DNA of 64,000 bases, taken from contig CBDEHK010000001.1 of the NCBI GenBank assembly GCA_965238305.1, positions 4,464,001 through 4,528,000 on the forward strand. The letters are read 5' to 3'. Made by a program: the position numbers and the translations under genes. Positions 1 through 9,815 of this stretch are shown here, in pieces. Under the pieces are notes generated by a model, which was given only the letters and a program-made list of their open reading frames with translations, ran no database searches and was not told the origin of the DNA. How positions within the stretch are numbered: the first letter of the stretch is position 1; the number at the start of each line of letters is the position of its first letter. The stretch comes from CBDCGJ01 sp965238305 (lineage in GTDB: Bacteria > Pseudomonadota > Alphaproteobacteria > GCA-2731375).

Positions 1-923
1 TGTGCTTCGCGATGGCACCTGCTTTTTGGTTTTTTTATCCGGCGGCTGTCCTACTAGGTCTTGGCAACAGCGTCTTTCATCCTTCCGATTTCACCATCAT
101 GAATGGCTCGGTAACACCAAGTAGGATTGGTCGTGCTTTCGGCATGCACACACTGGGCGGTAATTTAGGTTGGGCCCTGGCGCCGACCTCGATGATCACC
201 ATTGCCTGGCTGAGCAATTGGCGAGTGGCGTTGGCATCGGCCGCGATCGTTGGTTTTGCGATTGTCTTGGCACTTTGGTTCTGGCGCGCCGATCTGGTCG
301 ATACGGATCGATCAGCAGAAGACATTAAACAGAATGCGAAAGCGCCGTCGCTTGGCTTGCGACCGATGTTATCGATGCCAATTGTGCTTTGTTTTCTTTA
401 TTTCACTTTTCTTGCGTTGGCCCTGATCGCGGTGCAGAATTTCCTCCCGCCTACTCTTGAAGCAATGTACGGCACCGCGCTGACCATCGGCAACATCGCC
501 TTGACGGGATTTCTTCTCGGGGCCTCGGTTGGGGTTTTGGTTGGCGGCATCCTGGCCGACCGGACCGACAAACACGGCGCCATGATCGCCGGTGGCCTGT
601 TCTTGGCGGCCTTGATGTTCGCGGCGATCGGCAGTTGGGATCTGCCGAATGTAATTTTGATTGCAGTGGCGAGTATCGGCGGTTTCCTGACCGGTATCAC
701 CACGCCGTCCCGCGACATGTTGGTCCGATCCGCCAGCCCGGCCGGCGCCACCGGGCGGATTTTTGGCTTTGTTTATTCCGGTTTGGATGTCGGCTCTGCC
801 CTAGCGCCGATTTCCATCGGTATCCTTTTGGATTTTGGCTATTCGGGTGTGCTGCCTTGGGCCGTTGCCGCAGTATTGATATTTGCTATCTTCACGGCAT
901 TATCGGTTCGCCCGACCCGCTGA
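1..923 (+). CDS. MFS transporter (5' end outside window)
   Basis: This is the C-terminal three quarters of a major facilitator superfamily secondary transporter in the inner membrane. The frame is open to the window edge. The first in-window ATG is at 12, but the true start is probably upstream, because only about nine transmembrane stretches remain of the usual twelve. The visible protein alternates hydrophobic helices with short loops. A loop motif GGILADRTDKHG, around residues 180-192 of the visible part, resembles the conserved MFS loop 8-9 signature. The gene ends exactly where the convergent benE gene ends. The substrate cannot be told from sequence; the neighbours suggest an organic acid or aromatic compound, which is only inference. 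Confidence 0.85.
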   Translation, partial: CFAMAPAFWFFYPAAVLLGLGNSVFHPSDFTIMNGSVTPSRIGRAFGMHTLGGNLGWALAPTSMITIAWLSNWRVALASAAIVGFAIVLALWFWRADLVDTDRSAEDIKQNAKAPSLGLRPMLSMPIVLCFLYFTFLALALIAVQNFLPPTLEAMYGTALTIGNIALTGFLLGASVGVLVGGILADRTDKHGAMIAGGLFLAALMFAAIGSWDLPNVILIAVASIGGFLTGITTPSRDMLVRSASPAGATGRIFGFVYSGLDVGSALAPISIGILLDFGYSGVLPWAVAAVLIFAIFTALSVRPTR

Positions 924-2081
924 TCAGCGGGCGGAAGAATTTTGCTTTACCAAACCTTCTAGCGTATAAATCACCAAACCACCCAGCAGCCCCCAAAAAG
1001 CGGCACTGATGCCAAACGCGCTAATTCCCGACGCGGTAACGACAAAAGTTGTGACGGCGGCAAAACGATTTTTCTCATCTGCCAATCCCGTCCCGATCGC
1101 ATTTACCAACGGGCCAGTTAGCGCAATACCGGCCATCGCGGCAATCAGCTCAGCTGGGAAACTTTCAAGAATAATCACCAACGCGCCGCCGAACAGAGCC
1201 AGAATTGCATAACCGCCGGCATATATCGGCCCACCGAGCCAGCGCTTGGTTTTGTCCGGATGCGCTTCGGGGCCTGTGCATATCGAAGCCACAATGGCGG
1301 CCAGATTAGAAGTATGGGCGCCAAATCCGGCGCTCAACAATGAAGCCAAGCCAGTAATCGTCAGGATCGACCGTGTCGGCACCGCATAACCTGCCGCCCT
1401 CAACACCGCAAAGCCCGGCAGGTTTTGGGACGCCATGGTCACAATATATAGCGGGATACCAAGACCAATCATCACCGCCAGATCAAATTCGGGCGTAATC
1501 CAAACAAAGTTTGAAATCGTCAGGTCGGCGACCGGTTCGCTCAAATCCAATGCATAAACCAGCACCACGCCCAAGCCCAGCACCAGCAGGACCGCCCAAG
1601 CCGGTGAATAGAGACGGAGCAGAACAAACGCCAGGATCAAAGGTGCGACCAGATAGGGCAGATTTAACAACGCCTCGAATATCGCCACGACGAAGCCAAA
1701 TAAAACCCCGGCGAGCATCGAAGACGCGATCGCCGACGGAATCCGCTCGACCAAAGCATTTAAGGGGCGAATTGCGGCGGTCATCAGAATAAGGCAAGCC
1801 GCCAAGATGAAAGCGCCGATAGCAGCCTCTATTGTGATCCCTGTCGTCGTCGCGATCAAGGCGGCGCCTGGGGTCGACCAGGCCGTAACAATCGGCAGCC
1901 GATGGCGAAGACTGAGATAAGCGGTCGTCACCATCATCGAAAGACAAAGTGCAGCAACCCAGGAGGCGGTCTGTTCCGAGGATGCCCCGACCGCCTTGGT
2001 CGCCTCTAGGATAACCGCGACAGAACCGCCAAATCCCACCAGGACGGCAACAATCGCCGATGTAACAACTGAGACGCGCAC
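924..2081 (-). CDS. benE: BenE-family benzoate/H+ symporter
   Basis: A 385-residue, strongly hydrophobic inner-membrane protein with about twelve predicted helices and the expected length for BenE. The N-terminal helix is rich in Gly, Val and Ala, and the segment STPGAALIATT (about residues 68-80) is typical of the family. Known members import benzoate with protons. The gene lies 10 nt downstream of the thioesterase gene on the same strand, so the two are probably cotranscribed. The adjacent molybdenum hydroxylase and thioesterase would fit uptake and processing of an aromatic acid, but no ring-cleavage genes are visible, so the substrate assignment stays at family level. Confidence 0.85.
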   Translation of the reverse strand: MRVSVVTSAIVAVLVGFGGSVAVILEATKAVGASSEQTASWVAALCLSMMVTTAYLSLRHRLPIVTAWSTPGAALIATTTGITIEAAIGAFILAACLILMTAAIRPLNALVERIPSAIASSMLAGVLFGFVVAIFEALLNLPYLVAPLILAFVLLRLYSPAWAVLLVLGLGVVLVYALDLSEPVADLTISNFVWITPEFDLAVMIGLGIPLYIVTMASQNLPGFAVLRAAGYAVPTRSILTITGLASLLSAGFGAHTSNLAAIVASICTGPEAHPDKTKRWLGGPIYAGGYAILALFGGALVIILESFPAELIAAMAGIALTGPLVNAIGTGLADEKNRFAAVTTFVVTASGISAFGISAAFWGLLGGLVIYTLEGLVKQNSSAR

Positions 2082-2091
2082 GCTCTATCGA

Positions 2092-2541
2092 TTATTCATT
2101 TTCGAGCGGCAGATCGATCAAGCCGCCTGGTTGCGATAATGCCTCGCGAATATGTTCGGGAATTGGGATGGCCTTCAGATTTCCGTCATCGAGAATTTGC
2201 GCATGAATACGGATGGCGCGGCCTTCCGTGACAACATCACCGGAAGATGCCTGCACTGCCTTACAATCCCAATGCAAGGTACTTTCCGTCATCTTGCTGA
2301 GTTGGATCGTCGTGCGCACTTTGTCACCATATGCCGCCGGCCCGATAAAGCGGAAATGTACGTCCCCCATGACAAAGGCGGTGCGGGTTTCTTTAATCAA
2401 TTTGTTGGTCCCAAAGCCGAGCGCCCGCAGCAATTCATGTTCGGTTTCATTAAACCAAGTGAACATCATGGGATAATAGACCAAGCCAAACGGATCGGAT
2501 TCGCCCCAGGCCACGGTCAGTTCACGTGAATACATAATCAT
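2092..2541 (-). CDS. Acyl-CoA thioesterase, 4-hydroxybenzoyl-CoA thioesterase/YbgC type
   Basis: A small cytosolic hot-dog-fold thioesterase of about 149 residues. The N-terminal signature VAWGESDPFGLVYYPMMF contains the Asp followed by the aromatic/Tyr-Tyr region that forms the active site in 4-hydroxybenzoyl-CoA and YbgC-like thioesterases. The frame extends to a TTG at 2556, but ATG codons at 2541 and 2535 are more likely starts; I use 2541, which has a G-rich stretch upstream, though no site is strong. It is probably the first gene of an operon with benE. The expected reaction is hydrolysis of an aryl- or acyl-CoA to the free acid; the actual substrate is unknown. Confidence 0.75.
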   Translation of the reverse strand: MIMYSRELTVAWGESDPFGLVYYPMMFTWFNETEHELLRALGFGTNKLIKETRTAFVMGDVHFRFIGPAAYGDKVRTTIQLSKMTESTLHWDCKAVQASSGDVVTEGRAIRIHAQILDDGNLKAIPIPEHIREALSQPGGLIDLPLENE

Positions 2542-2770
2542 CGATTGACGCCCCAATTTGACAGTTCTTGATTAAGGAATTGGCAATGTAGAGCATTTTT
2601 CCGCGAACGGGAATGAATAGGTGATCGCTGTTTCGTTTCAACAATGCTGGCCAAGGCTGGCAGCCTTACTCTTGAAGCCGCAAGGAATTTTGTGCTTACT
2701 GTGTAATAAGGACGTGTGTGGTGAGGATTATGTATTCATCGGTTTGTTGGGTCTGTTGAAAGGGTTGCGC

Positions 2771-5050
2771 ATGAATGAAAATAACAAAAGCTATCGGTGG
2801 GTAGGCACGTCGCCTGTCCGCCCGGACGGCGTACCGAAAGTCACTGGCATGGCGAAGTTCGGCAACGATTATGATTTGCCCGGCATGTTGTGTGGAAAAA
2901 TATTACGCAGCCCACACGCTCATGCGCGAATAAAATCGATCGATATCTCGAAAGCGGAAGCTTTGCGCGGCGTCAAGGCAGTTGTCGTCGGCAGTGATTT
3001 TCCGGAGCAAAATTTCGCTTATATAGGTCCGCCCCGACTGCAAATAAATTTCTGGCACATCACCCGCAATGTGATGGCCCGTGAGAAGGCTTTGTATGAA
3101 GGACATGCGATCGCCGCCGTCGCCGCCGTGGATGCAAAAACCGCAGATCAAGCCTTGGCGTTAATCGAGGTGGACTACGACATCCTTCCCCATGTCATCG
3201 ATGTCGAGGCGGCTATGGCTGAAGACGCGCCGTTGTTATTCGATGATATGATCACCCGCGACGTGGAGCCAGTGCCGGAAAAGGCGTCGAACGTTTCCAA
3301 GAAAATCCATTTTTCACTCGGCGATACCGAAGCCGGGTTTGCGGGTGCGGACGAGATCGTCGAAAAAACATACCGCACCGCGCCGGTTCATCAAGGTTAC
3401 ATTGAACCGCATGCCTGCCTGGCACGCTACGATCCCGACGGCCAAGGTGAGTTATGGAGCGCCAGTCAGGGCCATTTTGTGGTACGCAATCTGACCGCCA
3501 AACTGGTCGGCATGCAACTCAGCGATCTAAAGGTTATTCCGGCGGAAATTGGCGGTGCCTTTGGCGGCAAGACCGTTGTCTATGTCGAACCGGTGGCGAT
3601 GATGTTATCGAAAAAATCGAGCAGTCCGGTGAAAATGGCGATGAGCCGGGCAGAAGTTTTCCAGGCCAGCGGTCCGACCTCCGGCTCTTCCTTGCGGGTT
3701 AAATTAGGGGCGACAAAAGACGGCAATATCGTCGCCGCTGAGGGCGAGTTCAAATATCAAGCCGGGGCCTTTCCGACTTCGCCAGTGATGAACGGTTGTC
3801 TGTGCGCGTTTGCCATGTACGACATCCCAAATCAGCAAACCACCGGCTACGATGTCGTGAGCAACCGACCGAAAGTAGCGGCTTACCGCGCTCCCGGGTC
3901 GCCGATTTCAAATTTCGCCGTTGAAAGCACACTGGACATTTTGGCCAAGCGCTTGGATATGGAACCGGCGGCACTGCGTCTGAAAAACGCCATTCATCCG
4001 GGTGATGCGATGCTTGGCGACGGCAAGATGAGCCATGAGGGTTACAGCGAAACCGTGCAGGCCGTATTGGACCATCCAGGATACCAGACGCCATTAGGGC
4101 CGAACCAGGGGCGCGGCATGGCTTCAGGTTACTGGTTTAATGGCGCCGGGGAATCCGGCGCCACAGTCTTTGTCAATACCGATGGGACGGTTTCGGTGGC
4201 AACCGGCAGTCCGGACGTCGGCGGCTCGCGCGCTTCCATGGCGCTGATGGCGGCGGAAACCTTGGGGATCGACTACGAACAGGTCCGGGCCGCAGTAAAC
4301 GACACCAGCGCCGTCCCCTATACCCATGTCACCGGCGGTTCCCGGGTGACCTACGCCAGCGGATTGGCGGTGATCGGCGCTTGCGAACAAGTGATCACCG
4401 ATCTGCGTGGCCGGGCCGCCAAGATTTGGGGCGTCGATGTCGACGGGGTCGATTGGGAGGACGGATGCGCCAAACCCGCCAGCAGTAATGTCGGGGAGTT
4501 CGATCCACTTTCGTTAAAGGATATCGCCGCCAAGGCAGCGGCAACCGGCGGACCCATCGGAACCTCCAACGCCGTTGCTGCCAGTGGCCAGGCCCCCGGC
4601 TTCTGCAGTCAATTTTGCGACGTCGAAGTCGATCCGGAAACCGGCCAGGTGACGATCCTGCGCTTCATCGTGGCGCAGGATGCAGGCCGGGCCATTCATC
4701 TAGGTTATGTCGAAGGGCAAATGCAGGGGGCGGTGGCACAGGGTGTCGGCTGGGCTTTGAATGAAGAATATATTTACGACGATGCCGGTCATTTGGAAAA
4801 CCCAGGCTTTCTCGACTATCGCATGCCTGTGGCTTCCGATCTGCCGTATATAGAAACAATAGTCGTAGAGGTGCCGAACCCGAACCATCCCTTCGGTGTC
4901 AAAGGGGTTGGCGAAGCCAGCATCTGCCCGACCATGGCATGCGTCGCTAATGCGGTTGCCGACGCGGTCGGCCGGCGTATGCAATCCTTGCCAATCTCGC
5001 CGCCAAAATTACTGGCGGCCCTGGATCAACGAAAGGGAACGGAATATTAG
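2771..5050 (+). CDS. Xanthine dehydrogenase-family molybdopterin-binding subunit
   Basis: The large catalytic subunit of a molybdenum hydroxylase (xanthine oxidase / 4-hydroxybenzoyl-CoA reductase / CO-dehydrogenase large-chain family), about 759 residues. The start is set at ATG 2771, where the conserved N-terminus (VGTSPVRPDGVPKVTG) begins and an AAAGGG lies upstream; the frame is open further back but that part looks non-coding. Visible family features are RSPHAHARIKSID, the molybdopterin loop GGAFGGKT (around residue 255) and GVGEAS near the C-terminus, carrying the catalytic Glu. The usual partner genes for the 2Fe-2S and FAD subunits are absent on both sides, which is odd. It is divergent from the thioesterase-benE pair. 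The substrate is unknown. Confidence 0.85.
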   Translation: MNENNKSYRWVGTSPVRPDGVPKVTGMAKFGNDYDLPGMLCGKILRSPHAHARIKSIDISKAEALRGVKAVVVGSDFPEQNFAYIGPPRLQINFWHITRNVMAREKALYEGHAIAAVAAVDAKTADQALALIEVDYDILPHVIDVEAAMAEDAPLLFDDMITRDVEPVPEKASNVSKKIHFSLGDTEAGFAGADEIVEKTYRTAPVHQGYIEPHACLARYDPDGQGELWSASQGHFVVRNLTAKLVGMQLSDLKVIPAEIGGAFGGKTVVYVEPVAMMLSKKSSSPVKMAMSRAEVFQASGPTSGSSLRVKLGATKDGNIVAAEGEFKYQAGAFPTSPVMNGCLCAFAMYDIPNQQTTGYDVVSNRPKVAAYRAPGSPISNFAVESTLDILAKRLDMEPAALRLKNAIHPGDAMLGDGKMSHEGYSETVQAVLDHPGYQTPLGPNQGRGMASGYWFNGAGESGATVFVNTDGTVSVATGSPDVGGSRASMALMAAETLGIDYEQVRAAVNDTSAVPYTHVTGGSRVTYASGLAVIGACEQVITDLRGRAAKIWGVDVDGVDWEDGCAKPASSNVGEFDPLSLKDIAAKAAATGGPIGTSNAVAASGQAPGFCSQFCDVEVDPETGQVTILRFIVAQDAGRAIHLGYVEGQMQGAVAQGVGWALNEEYIYDDAGHLENPGFLDYRMPVASDLPYIETIVVEVPNPNHPFGVKGVGEASICPTMACVANAVADAVGRRMQSLPISPPKLLAALDQRKGTEY

Positions 5051-5113
5051 GACTCTAAAACCTACCGCAACGATCTCAGCATGCGGACAAAGAAGACGTC
5101 ACGGATTTGCTTC

Positions 5114-6493
5114 CTAAATTAGAGGCTCCAGGTTCCCGAGCAGGGTCGGTATCAACTCGGAAACGGTGGGGTGGATATGGGTCGCCCGCTGGATCACCTT
5201 ATAAGAGACATCAGCATACATGACATCCAAAAGCGCATGGATGACTTCATCGCCGCCGATGCCAAGGATCGCCGCACCCAAAATTTTCTCCGTTTCGGCA
5301 TCGATCAAGACTTTCATCAGGCCTTGGGTTTCGCTTCGCTCGCGGGCCCGACCGACCCGGGCCATCGCCATTTTGCCCATCAGCGCCTTGCGGCCGCTCT
5401 GGCGCACCTGAGCTTCCGTCAGGCCAATCCGGCCCAACGGCGGGTCGATGAACAAACCATAAGTGGTAATGCGATCGGAAATCCGCCGGGCATCGTCATC
5501 GAACATATTGGCGGCGAGAATTTCATAATCGTTATAAGAAGTATGCGTAAAGGCACCACGTCCATTGACATCGCCGATCGCCCAAATACCGGGCACATTG
5601 CTGCGTAACTGATCGTCAACAACGACGTAACCCCGGCCATCGATTTCGACACCAGCAGCGTCAAGGCCCAAATCGGCCGTATTCGGCTGACGGCCGACCG
5701 CCAGCAAAACATGACTTCCAACGATGGCTTCGGGGCCCGGCTCGCAGCTCGCGGTAATCGTGACTTGTCCATTATTTTGCGCTAGGGCGATACAATCGGC
5801 GTTCAACCGAATGTCGATATCCTCATTCTCCAGAATATCTTTCACCGCCGCCGAAATCTCCTCATCCTCGCGGCCGATCAATTTCGGGCCCATTTCAACA
5901 ACTGTGACCCGGCTGCCAAACCGGCGGTACATCTGGGCAAACTCGAGACCGATATAACTGCCGCCAATGACGATTAAATGCTCGGGCAGAAAATCCACCT
6001 CCATGATATTTGTGTTAATCAGGTAATCGACATCATTTATGCCCGGCATATCAGGGACGACAGCCCGCCCGCCGACATTGAGCACAATTTTATCGGCCTC
6101 CAGCAGATCGACATTGACCCGGACCGTCGTTGCACTTTCCAGGCAGCCATGGCCTTCGATGACGGTAAGATTGTTCATCTTCTTGAGCCAGTTCGTGACG
6201 CCGTCGTTGGAATGCTTAACAATGGCATCCTTGCGGGCCTTAACTTGTTTCATGTCGACCGAGATCTGCCCATCGATGGTGATCCCAAAGTCACCGCCGC
6301 GCCTGGCCATATGTGCTGCCCGCGCACTGGCTACTAAGGCCTTTGTCGGAATGCAGCCGACATTGACGCAGGTGCCACCAAACAACTTGCGTTCGATGAT
6401 CGCCACTTTCATGCCTTCGCCGGTCATGCGTTGCGCTAGAGAGGGACCCGCCTGCCCCGTCCCGATGATAATCGCATCAAATTTGTCAGTCAT
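5114..6493 (-). CDS. Class I pyridine nucleotide-disulfide oxidoreductase (mercuric reductase/lipoamide dehydrogenase-like)
   Basis: A 459-residue FAD flavoenzyme. It has the N-terminal dinucleotide-binding motif IIGTGQAGPS, the redox-active disulfide CVNVGC (Cys42 and Cys47), a second Rossmann motif VIGGSYIGLEF for NAD(P)H, the AIGDVNG FAD motif and a C-terminal interface with THIHPTVSE, where His and Glu act as the acid/base pair in this family. It lacks the extra C-terminal Cys pair and N-terminal metal domain of true mercuric reductases, and no lipoyl-enzyme genes are nearby. It is therefore best described as an unassigned disulfide reductase. It converges on the molybdenum hydroxylase gene, 63 nt apart. 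Confidence 0.85.
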   Translation of the reverse strand: MTDKFDAIIIGTGQAGPSLAQRMTGEGMKVAIIERKLFGGTCVNVGCIPTKALVASARAAHMARRGGDFGITIDGQISVDMKQVKARKDAIVKHSNDGVTNWLKKMNNLTVIEGHGCLESATTVRVNVDLLEADKIVLNVGGRAVVPDMPGINDVDYLINTNIMEVDFLPEHLIVIGGSYIGLEFAQMYRRFGSRVTVVEMGPKLIGREDEEISAAVKDILENEDIDIRLNADCIALAQNNGQVTITASCEPGPEAIVGSHVLLAVGRQPNTADLGLDAAGVEIDGRGYVVVDDQLRSNVPGIWAIGDVNGRGAFTHTSYNDYEILAANMFDDDARRISDRITTYGLFIDPPLGRIGLTEAQVRQSGRKALMGKMAMARVGRARERSETQGLMKVLIDAETEKILGAAILGIGGDEVIHALLDVMYADVSYKVIQRATHIHPTVSELIPTLLGNLEPLI

Positions 6494-6787
6494 GCCAGTC
6501 CTCCATCGAAAAGACTCATAACCCTATCATTGTTACCGGTTCGTTGCACCGGCCCTGAAAGTTAAGGGTGCTGGCGACAATGATGCATCATCTTTTTGCA
6601 ATTTGCGAATGCGGCGGCCCGAACGGCAAGGACAACATCGAAGCAAAAGCCTTGATGGATTGGGATTGACCGGAGGTTGCAGAGCACCCTCTTTTTCAAA
6701 ACGGACGCGGCAATATATTTCGGTGAAGCAGCACGATTTCAACAAGAACCGTCGAATAACGAGAAAAATTCGCTAAAATTATCTTCG

Positions 6788-7747
6788 TCAATCATTTAGG
6801 GGCGCGACGGCGCTTCGAACCGCCTTGCACGCCAAGTCAGAGCCAATCTCTCCAATTGCCAAGACGCTTTTTGTTCGCGGCTGTTTCGACGTTGTCAGGG
6901 TGAATAAGATGTCGCCGTCATTCATCGTGTGAAAGGGCTGGATTACCCTGGCCATGGCAGCATGCACTTGCCGGCCGAGCTGGCGAAGTTCTTCCCGTTC
7001 CAGCTGTTGATCAATGACCAAAGCGGTCACGGTGGTATTGCCGTTAACAGGGGCAAACGGGACGGTGACTTCCGAAGGGTAATGCTGGATGATATCGCGT
7101 AGATGATGACGCTTGCCGGTTTCCCGGTGCAAATAACCGCGAAGGACATCGCCCTTTTCATCAACGACGGCACCGACTGAATTAACAATTGTGAATATTG
7201 CGATACGCAGTCCTTCGACATCGGCCGCTGCCGCGCCTTGGCCTCCCGGCTCCGCTGCGAAGCGCGTGGACCCGTTTAACTTGCCGACCGTGGCGGATCG
7301 CCCCGCGCCTCGTTGACCGAGCGGAAAACGGCCCTCCGAACGCGCCCGATAAGCTGCTCGCCCCAATGTTTTATCGGGATAACACAAAGTATCGCGGCAA
7401 CCAAAATCGTAAATAATCGCCCCTGAAACGCAGCCAATTTTTCCCCAAACGCCGGTTTTTCGCTCTGCCATCAGCTCTGCGGCAACACCGCTTGAGGCTT
7501 CCAGGCCATATAACGAGCCGCCGGCGAAGCAAATCGCGTCTGCGACCCCGTAAGTCCCCATAAGACCGGGCGAACCGCCCCGGACATCAACTTCGCATAA
7601 GGCCGTTTCCGCAAACCGCAAGACCGTGCAACCGGTTGGGCCTTCATCATATTCTGCAATACCGATTTCCAGGCCCGGAAAGTCAAATTCGAGAGCTGGG
7701 CCATCGCTCGGACTGTTCGCGACAAAGCCGTCTTCGTTTTTCAGCAC
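6788..7747 (-). CDS. P1-family peptidase/amidohydrolase (DmpA/NylC type)
   Basis: An N-terminal-nucleophile hydrolase of about 319 residues, of the family including DmpA aminopeptidase, beta-peptidyl aminopeptidases and NylC oligoamide hydrolase. The motif PVNGNTTV at about residue 238 is the autocleavage site; an Asn-Thr junction as in NylC implies Thr as nucleophile. Other family blocks are CFAGGSLYGLE and GKIGCVSGAIIYDF. The frame opens with a TTG at 7762, but a GTG at 7747 follows a TTGGAGA Shine-Dalgarno at good spacing and is preferred. It follows the GntR gene and the peptide ABC genes on one strand, so it probably cleaves a small amide or peptide imported by that system. No signal peptide is seen. 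Confidence 0.8.
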   Translation of the reverse strand: MLKNEDGFVANSPSDGPALEFDFPGLEIGIAEYDEGPTGCTVLRFAETALCEVDVRGGSPGLMGTYGVADAICFAGGSLYGLEASSGVAAELMAERKTGVWGKIGCVSGAIIYDFGCRDTLCYPDKTLGRAAYRARSEGRFPLGQRGAGRSATVGKLNGSTRFAAEPGGQGAAAADVEGLRIAIFTIVNSVGAVVDEKGDVLRGYLHRETGKRHHLRDIIQHYPSEVTVPFAPVNGNTTVTALVIDQQLEREELRQLGRQVHAAMARVIQPFHTMNDGDILFTLTTSKQPRTKSVLAIGEIGSDLACKAVRSAVAPLND

Positions 7748-7793
7748 AATGAGGATCTCCAATGAATGGTAATTTTGTTAAGCCTATCGGGCT

Positions 7794-8648
7794 TCATGCA
7801 GGGAAGAACTTCTGTTCAAGTTCGCCCTTGAATTCAACGGTATGGTAGGCGGCATGTTTCATATGTGCGGTCATCAACTGATGCACCAATTCGGTATCCT
7901 GCTGCTGAAATGCGTCGAACAAACTTTCGTGAAAATCACGCGTGTCACATCCGAATTGTTCTTCAGATGCCGTATAGGTCTGATTGAAAACGACCCAATC
8001 ATTCAGTAGGTCGTTCAAAAATCGACAGATAAAGGCGATCATCGCATTCGGGCAAGCTTCCGCCAAAATATTGTGAAACTCGAGCTCAGCGGCACGGCGC
8101 CGTAGCCTGCTTTCGGCGGTATTCAAATCATTTTTGGTAATCGCAATGGTCTCTGCCATGCGTTCGAACTGCTGCTCCGTCAGTTGGCCGACAGCTTCTA
8201 CTGCCAACATAGGCTCCAATATCACACGAAGATCGTAAATATGGGTGACCGTAAGAGGTTTAAAGTAGAAGTAGTTGGCAAGGTGTTGCATGGCATTTTG
8301 TTGTGAAACTTCAACAATTCTGGCACCGCCCTGGGGCCCGGAACTTATGGTAATCAAACCTTGCACTTCCAAGGACTTAAGGGCCTCTCTAATCGTCCAG
8401 CGGCTGCTATCGAAAAGCTCCGTCAGCTCTCGTTCTTGAGGTATTTTATCTCCCGGTCGCATGTTTTCAGTGACAATCCAGCGTTTCACTTCTTCGGCGA
8501 TAAGATCCGAACGTTTGCGGAAAAGCGGTTTGCTTTTCAACCGCCCTTTGCCACGTTGAACTTTGTCTTTGCGTCCCTGCGATTTGCTCACCTTCCCGCC
8601 GTTGTCATTTTTATTTCTCGACGTTTGCGGTTTTTTCGACACTGTCAT
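7794..8648 (-). CDS. GntR-family regulator, FadR/FCD subfamily
   Basis: A 284-residue transcription factor. Residues 1-46 form a Lys/Arg-rich tail that is unusually long for the family. Residues 47-115 are a winged helix with the GntR signature (PGDKIPQERELTELFDSS, then TIREALKSLEVQGLI). Residues 130-270 are an all-helical FCD ligand domain; the Asp and His residues that bind metal or carboxylate ligands are plausible but not certain by eye. The gene sits 221 nt after the last ABC gene and 46 nt before the P1 hydrolase, on the same strand, so it is a good candidate for the local regulator of the peptide/amide unit. Confidence 0.85.
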   Translation of the reverse strand: MTVSKKPQTSRNKNDNGGKVSKSQGRKDKVQRGKGRLKSKPLFRKRSDLIAEEVKRWIVTENMRPGDKIPQERELTELFDSSRWTIREALKSLEVQGLITISSGPQGGARIVEVSQQNAMQHLANYFYFKPLTVTHIYDLRVILEPMLAVEAVGQLTEQQFERMAETIAITKNDLNTAESRLRRRAAELEFHNILAEACPNAMIAFICRFLNDLLNDWVVFNQTYTASEEQFGCDTRDFHESLFDAFQQQDTELVHQLMTAHMKHAAYHTVEFKGELEQKFFPA

Positions 8649-8869
8649 TTTGCGTTTCCTTGTTCTTTCGTCCTAAGACGCAAACCACGCAATGGCCCGA
8701 CGGACATCAATCTTTGAAGCCGCTCATAGGCCGGTAGAAAGCGCAACTGAATCAGCCAATTCGCCATATTATGAAGCAGATTTTCTATGCTGCACAGCCT
8801 CATGCACTCGATACCTTTTTATTCCGCGCAAATGTCCTCCATCGACCATTTGGTTGCTCAATTTAGTTG

Positions 8870-9811
8870 TCATAATTCGCGCATTTCTTCCGCTCGGTGA
8901 CAGGCGGTAATGCCCGTACCGAGCGGGCGAAGCTCCGGCGTTTCGCCACGGCAACGATCTATACTCCACGGACAGCGCAGCGCCAAAGGACAGCCAATTC
9001 CCGCCACTTCTTCACCAACGCCCCTTAACGCAAAATTCTTGTGACGCTCGCCGTCGATGGAGATGCTGAGTGCGCGCGAATATGGGTGCTGCGGGTTTTC
9101 ATAAAAAAGTTCCGTTGGACCAATTTCCATCAGCGCGCCAGCATACATTACCGCCATACGATGCGAGACATATCGGGTGGCAGCAAGGTCATGGGAAATG
9201 AAAAGTGCGGCAAATTCATGCTGGTGCTGTAAGTCTAAAATTAGGTTCAGCACCTGCGTTTGCACCGAGACGTCAAGAGCGCTTACAGCTTCGTCGAAAA
9301 CAATAAACCGAGGTTCTGTTATTAAGGCCCGCGCAATGGCAACGCGTTGACGTTGACCACCCGATAGTTCGTGTGGGTATCGGTCAGCAAAACTGGCGGC
9401 GAGTCCAACCATTTCGAGCGCCCGCTTGGCTTCGCCACGGCGCTCTTTTCCGGAAATCCGTCGTACGATCACAAGTGGTTCGCTCACCGCGCTACCGACT
9501 GTCATACGCGGGTTGAGCGCCCAATCGGGATTTTGAAGAACAACCGAAAGCTTACCAGGAGCTGGTTTGTTTTTTGGACCGATGAGTTGGCGATCAAACA
9601 GAATAGCGCCCGCTGTGGATGGCACAAGGCCAAGGCATAACCGACCAAACGAGGTTTTGCCTGAGCCGGATTCTCCGACCAAGCCAAGGGTTTCACCCGC
9701 CGCGATTTCAAGCGTCACAGACTTCACAGCTTCGGTTTTTCGTTGATCCCAGAACGGCCCGGTCGTGTAGGTTACACCAACGTGGCGCGCGTCAATTATT
9801 GGAAAGTCCAT
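8870..9811 (-). CDS. Oligopeptide/dipeptide ABC transporter ATPase (DppF/OppF type)
   Basis: The second ATPase subunit of a peptide-type importer, about 313 residues. It has Walker A GESGSGKT, signature LSGGQRQR, Walker B FIVFDEAVSALD and the OppF-like C-terminal extension with Cys residues (GCPLALRCPW, DRCRGETP) that in this family can bind an Fe-S cluster. The frame runs back to 9961, but translation most likely starts at ATG 9811, where MDFPIIDARHVGVTY begins; this leaves a 4-nt gap after the upstream ATPase gene. It acts at the cytoplasmic face with the partner ATPase and the two permeases. Confidence 0.88.
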   Translation of the reverse strand: MDFPIIDARHVGVTYTTGPFWDQRKTEAVKSVTLEIAAGETLGLVGESGSGKTSFGRLCLGLVPSTAGAILFDRQLIGPKNKPAPGKLSVVLQNPDWALNPRMTVGSAVSEPLVIVRRISGKERRGEAKRALEMVGLAASFADRYPHELSGGQRQRVAIARALITEPRFIVFDEAVSALDVSVQTQVLNLILDLQHQHEFAALFISHDLAATRYVSHRMAVMYAGALMEIGPTELFYENPQHPYSRALSISIDGERHKNFALRGVGEEVAGIGCPLALRCPWSIDRCRGETPELRPLGTGITACHRAEEMREL

Positions 9812-9815
9812 GGTG

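Noticed and set aside
5114..6493. Mercuric reductase (merA)
   Set aside because: The C-terminal Cys pair, heavy-metal N-terminal domain and mer neighbours are absent; only the class I disulfide reductase core is supported.
6533..6745. A 70-codon minus-strand frame between the flavin reductase and the P1 hydrolase genes
   Set aside because: No recognisable domain, biased composition and no convincing ribosome site; it fills a 294-base gap and reads as chance.
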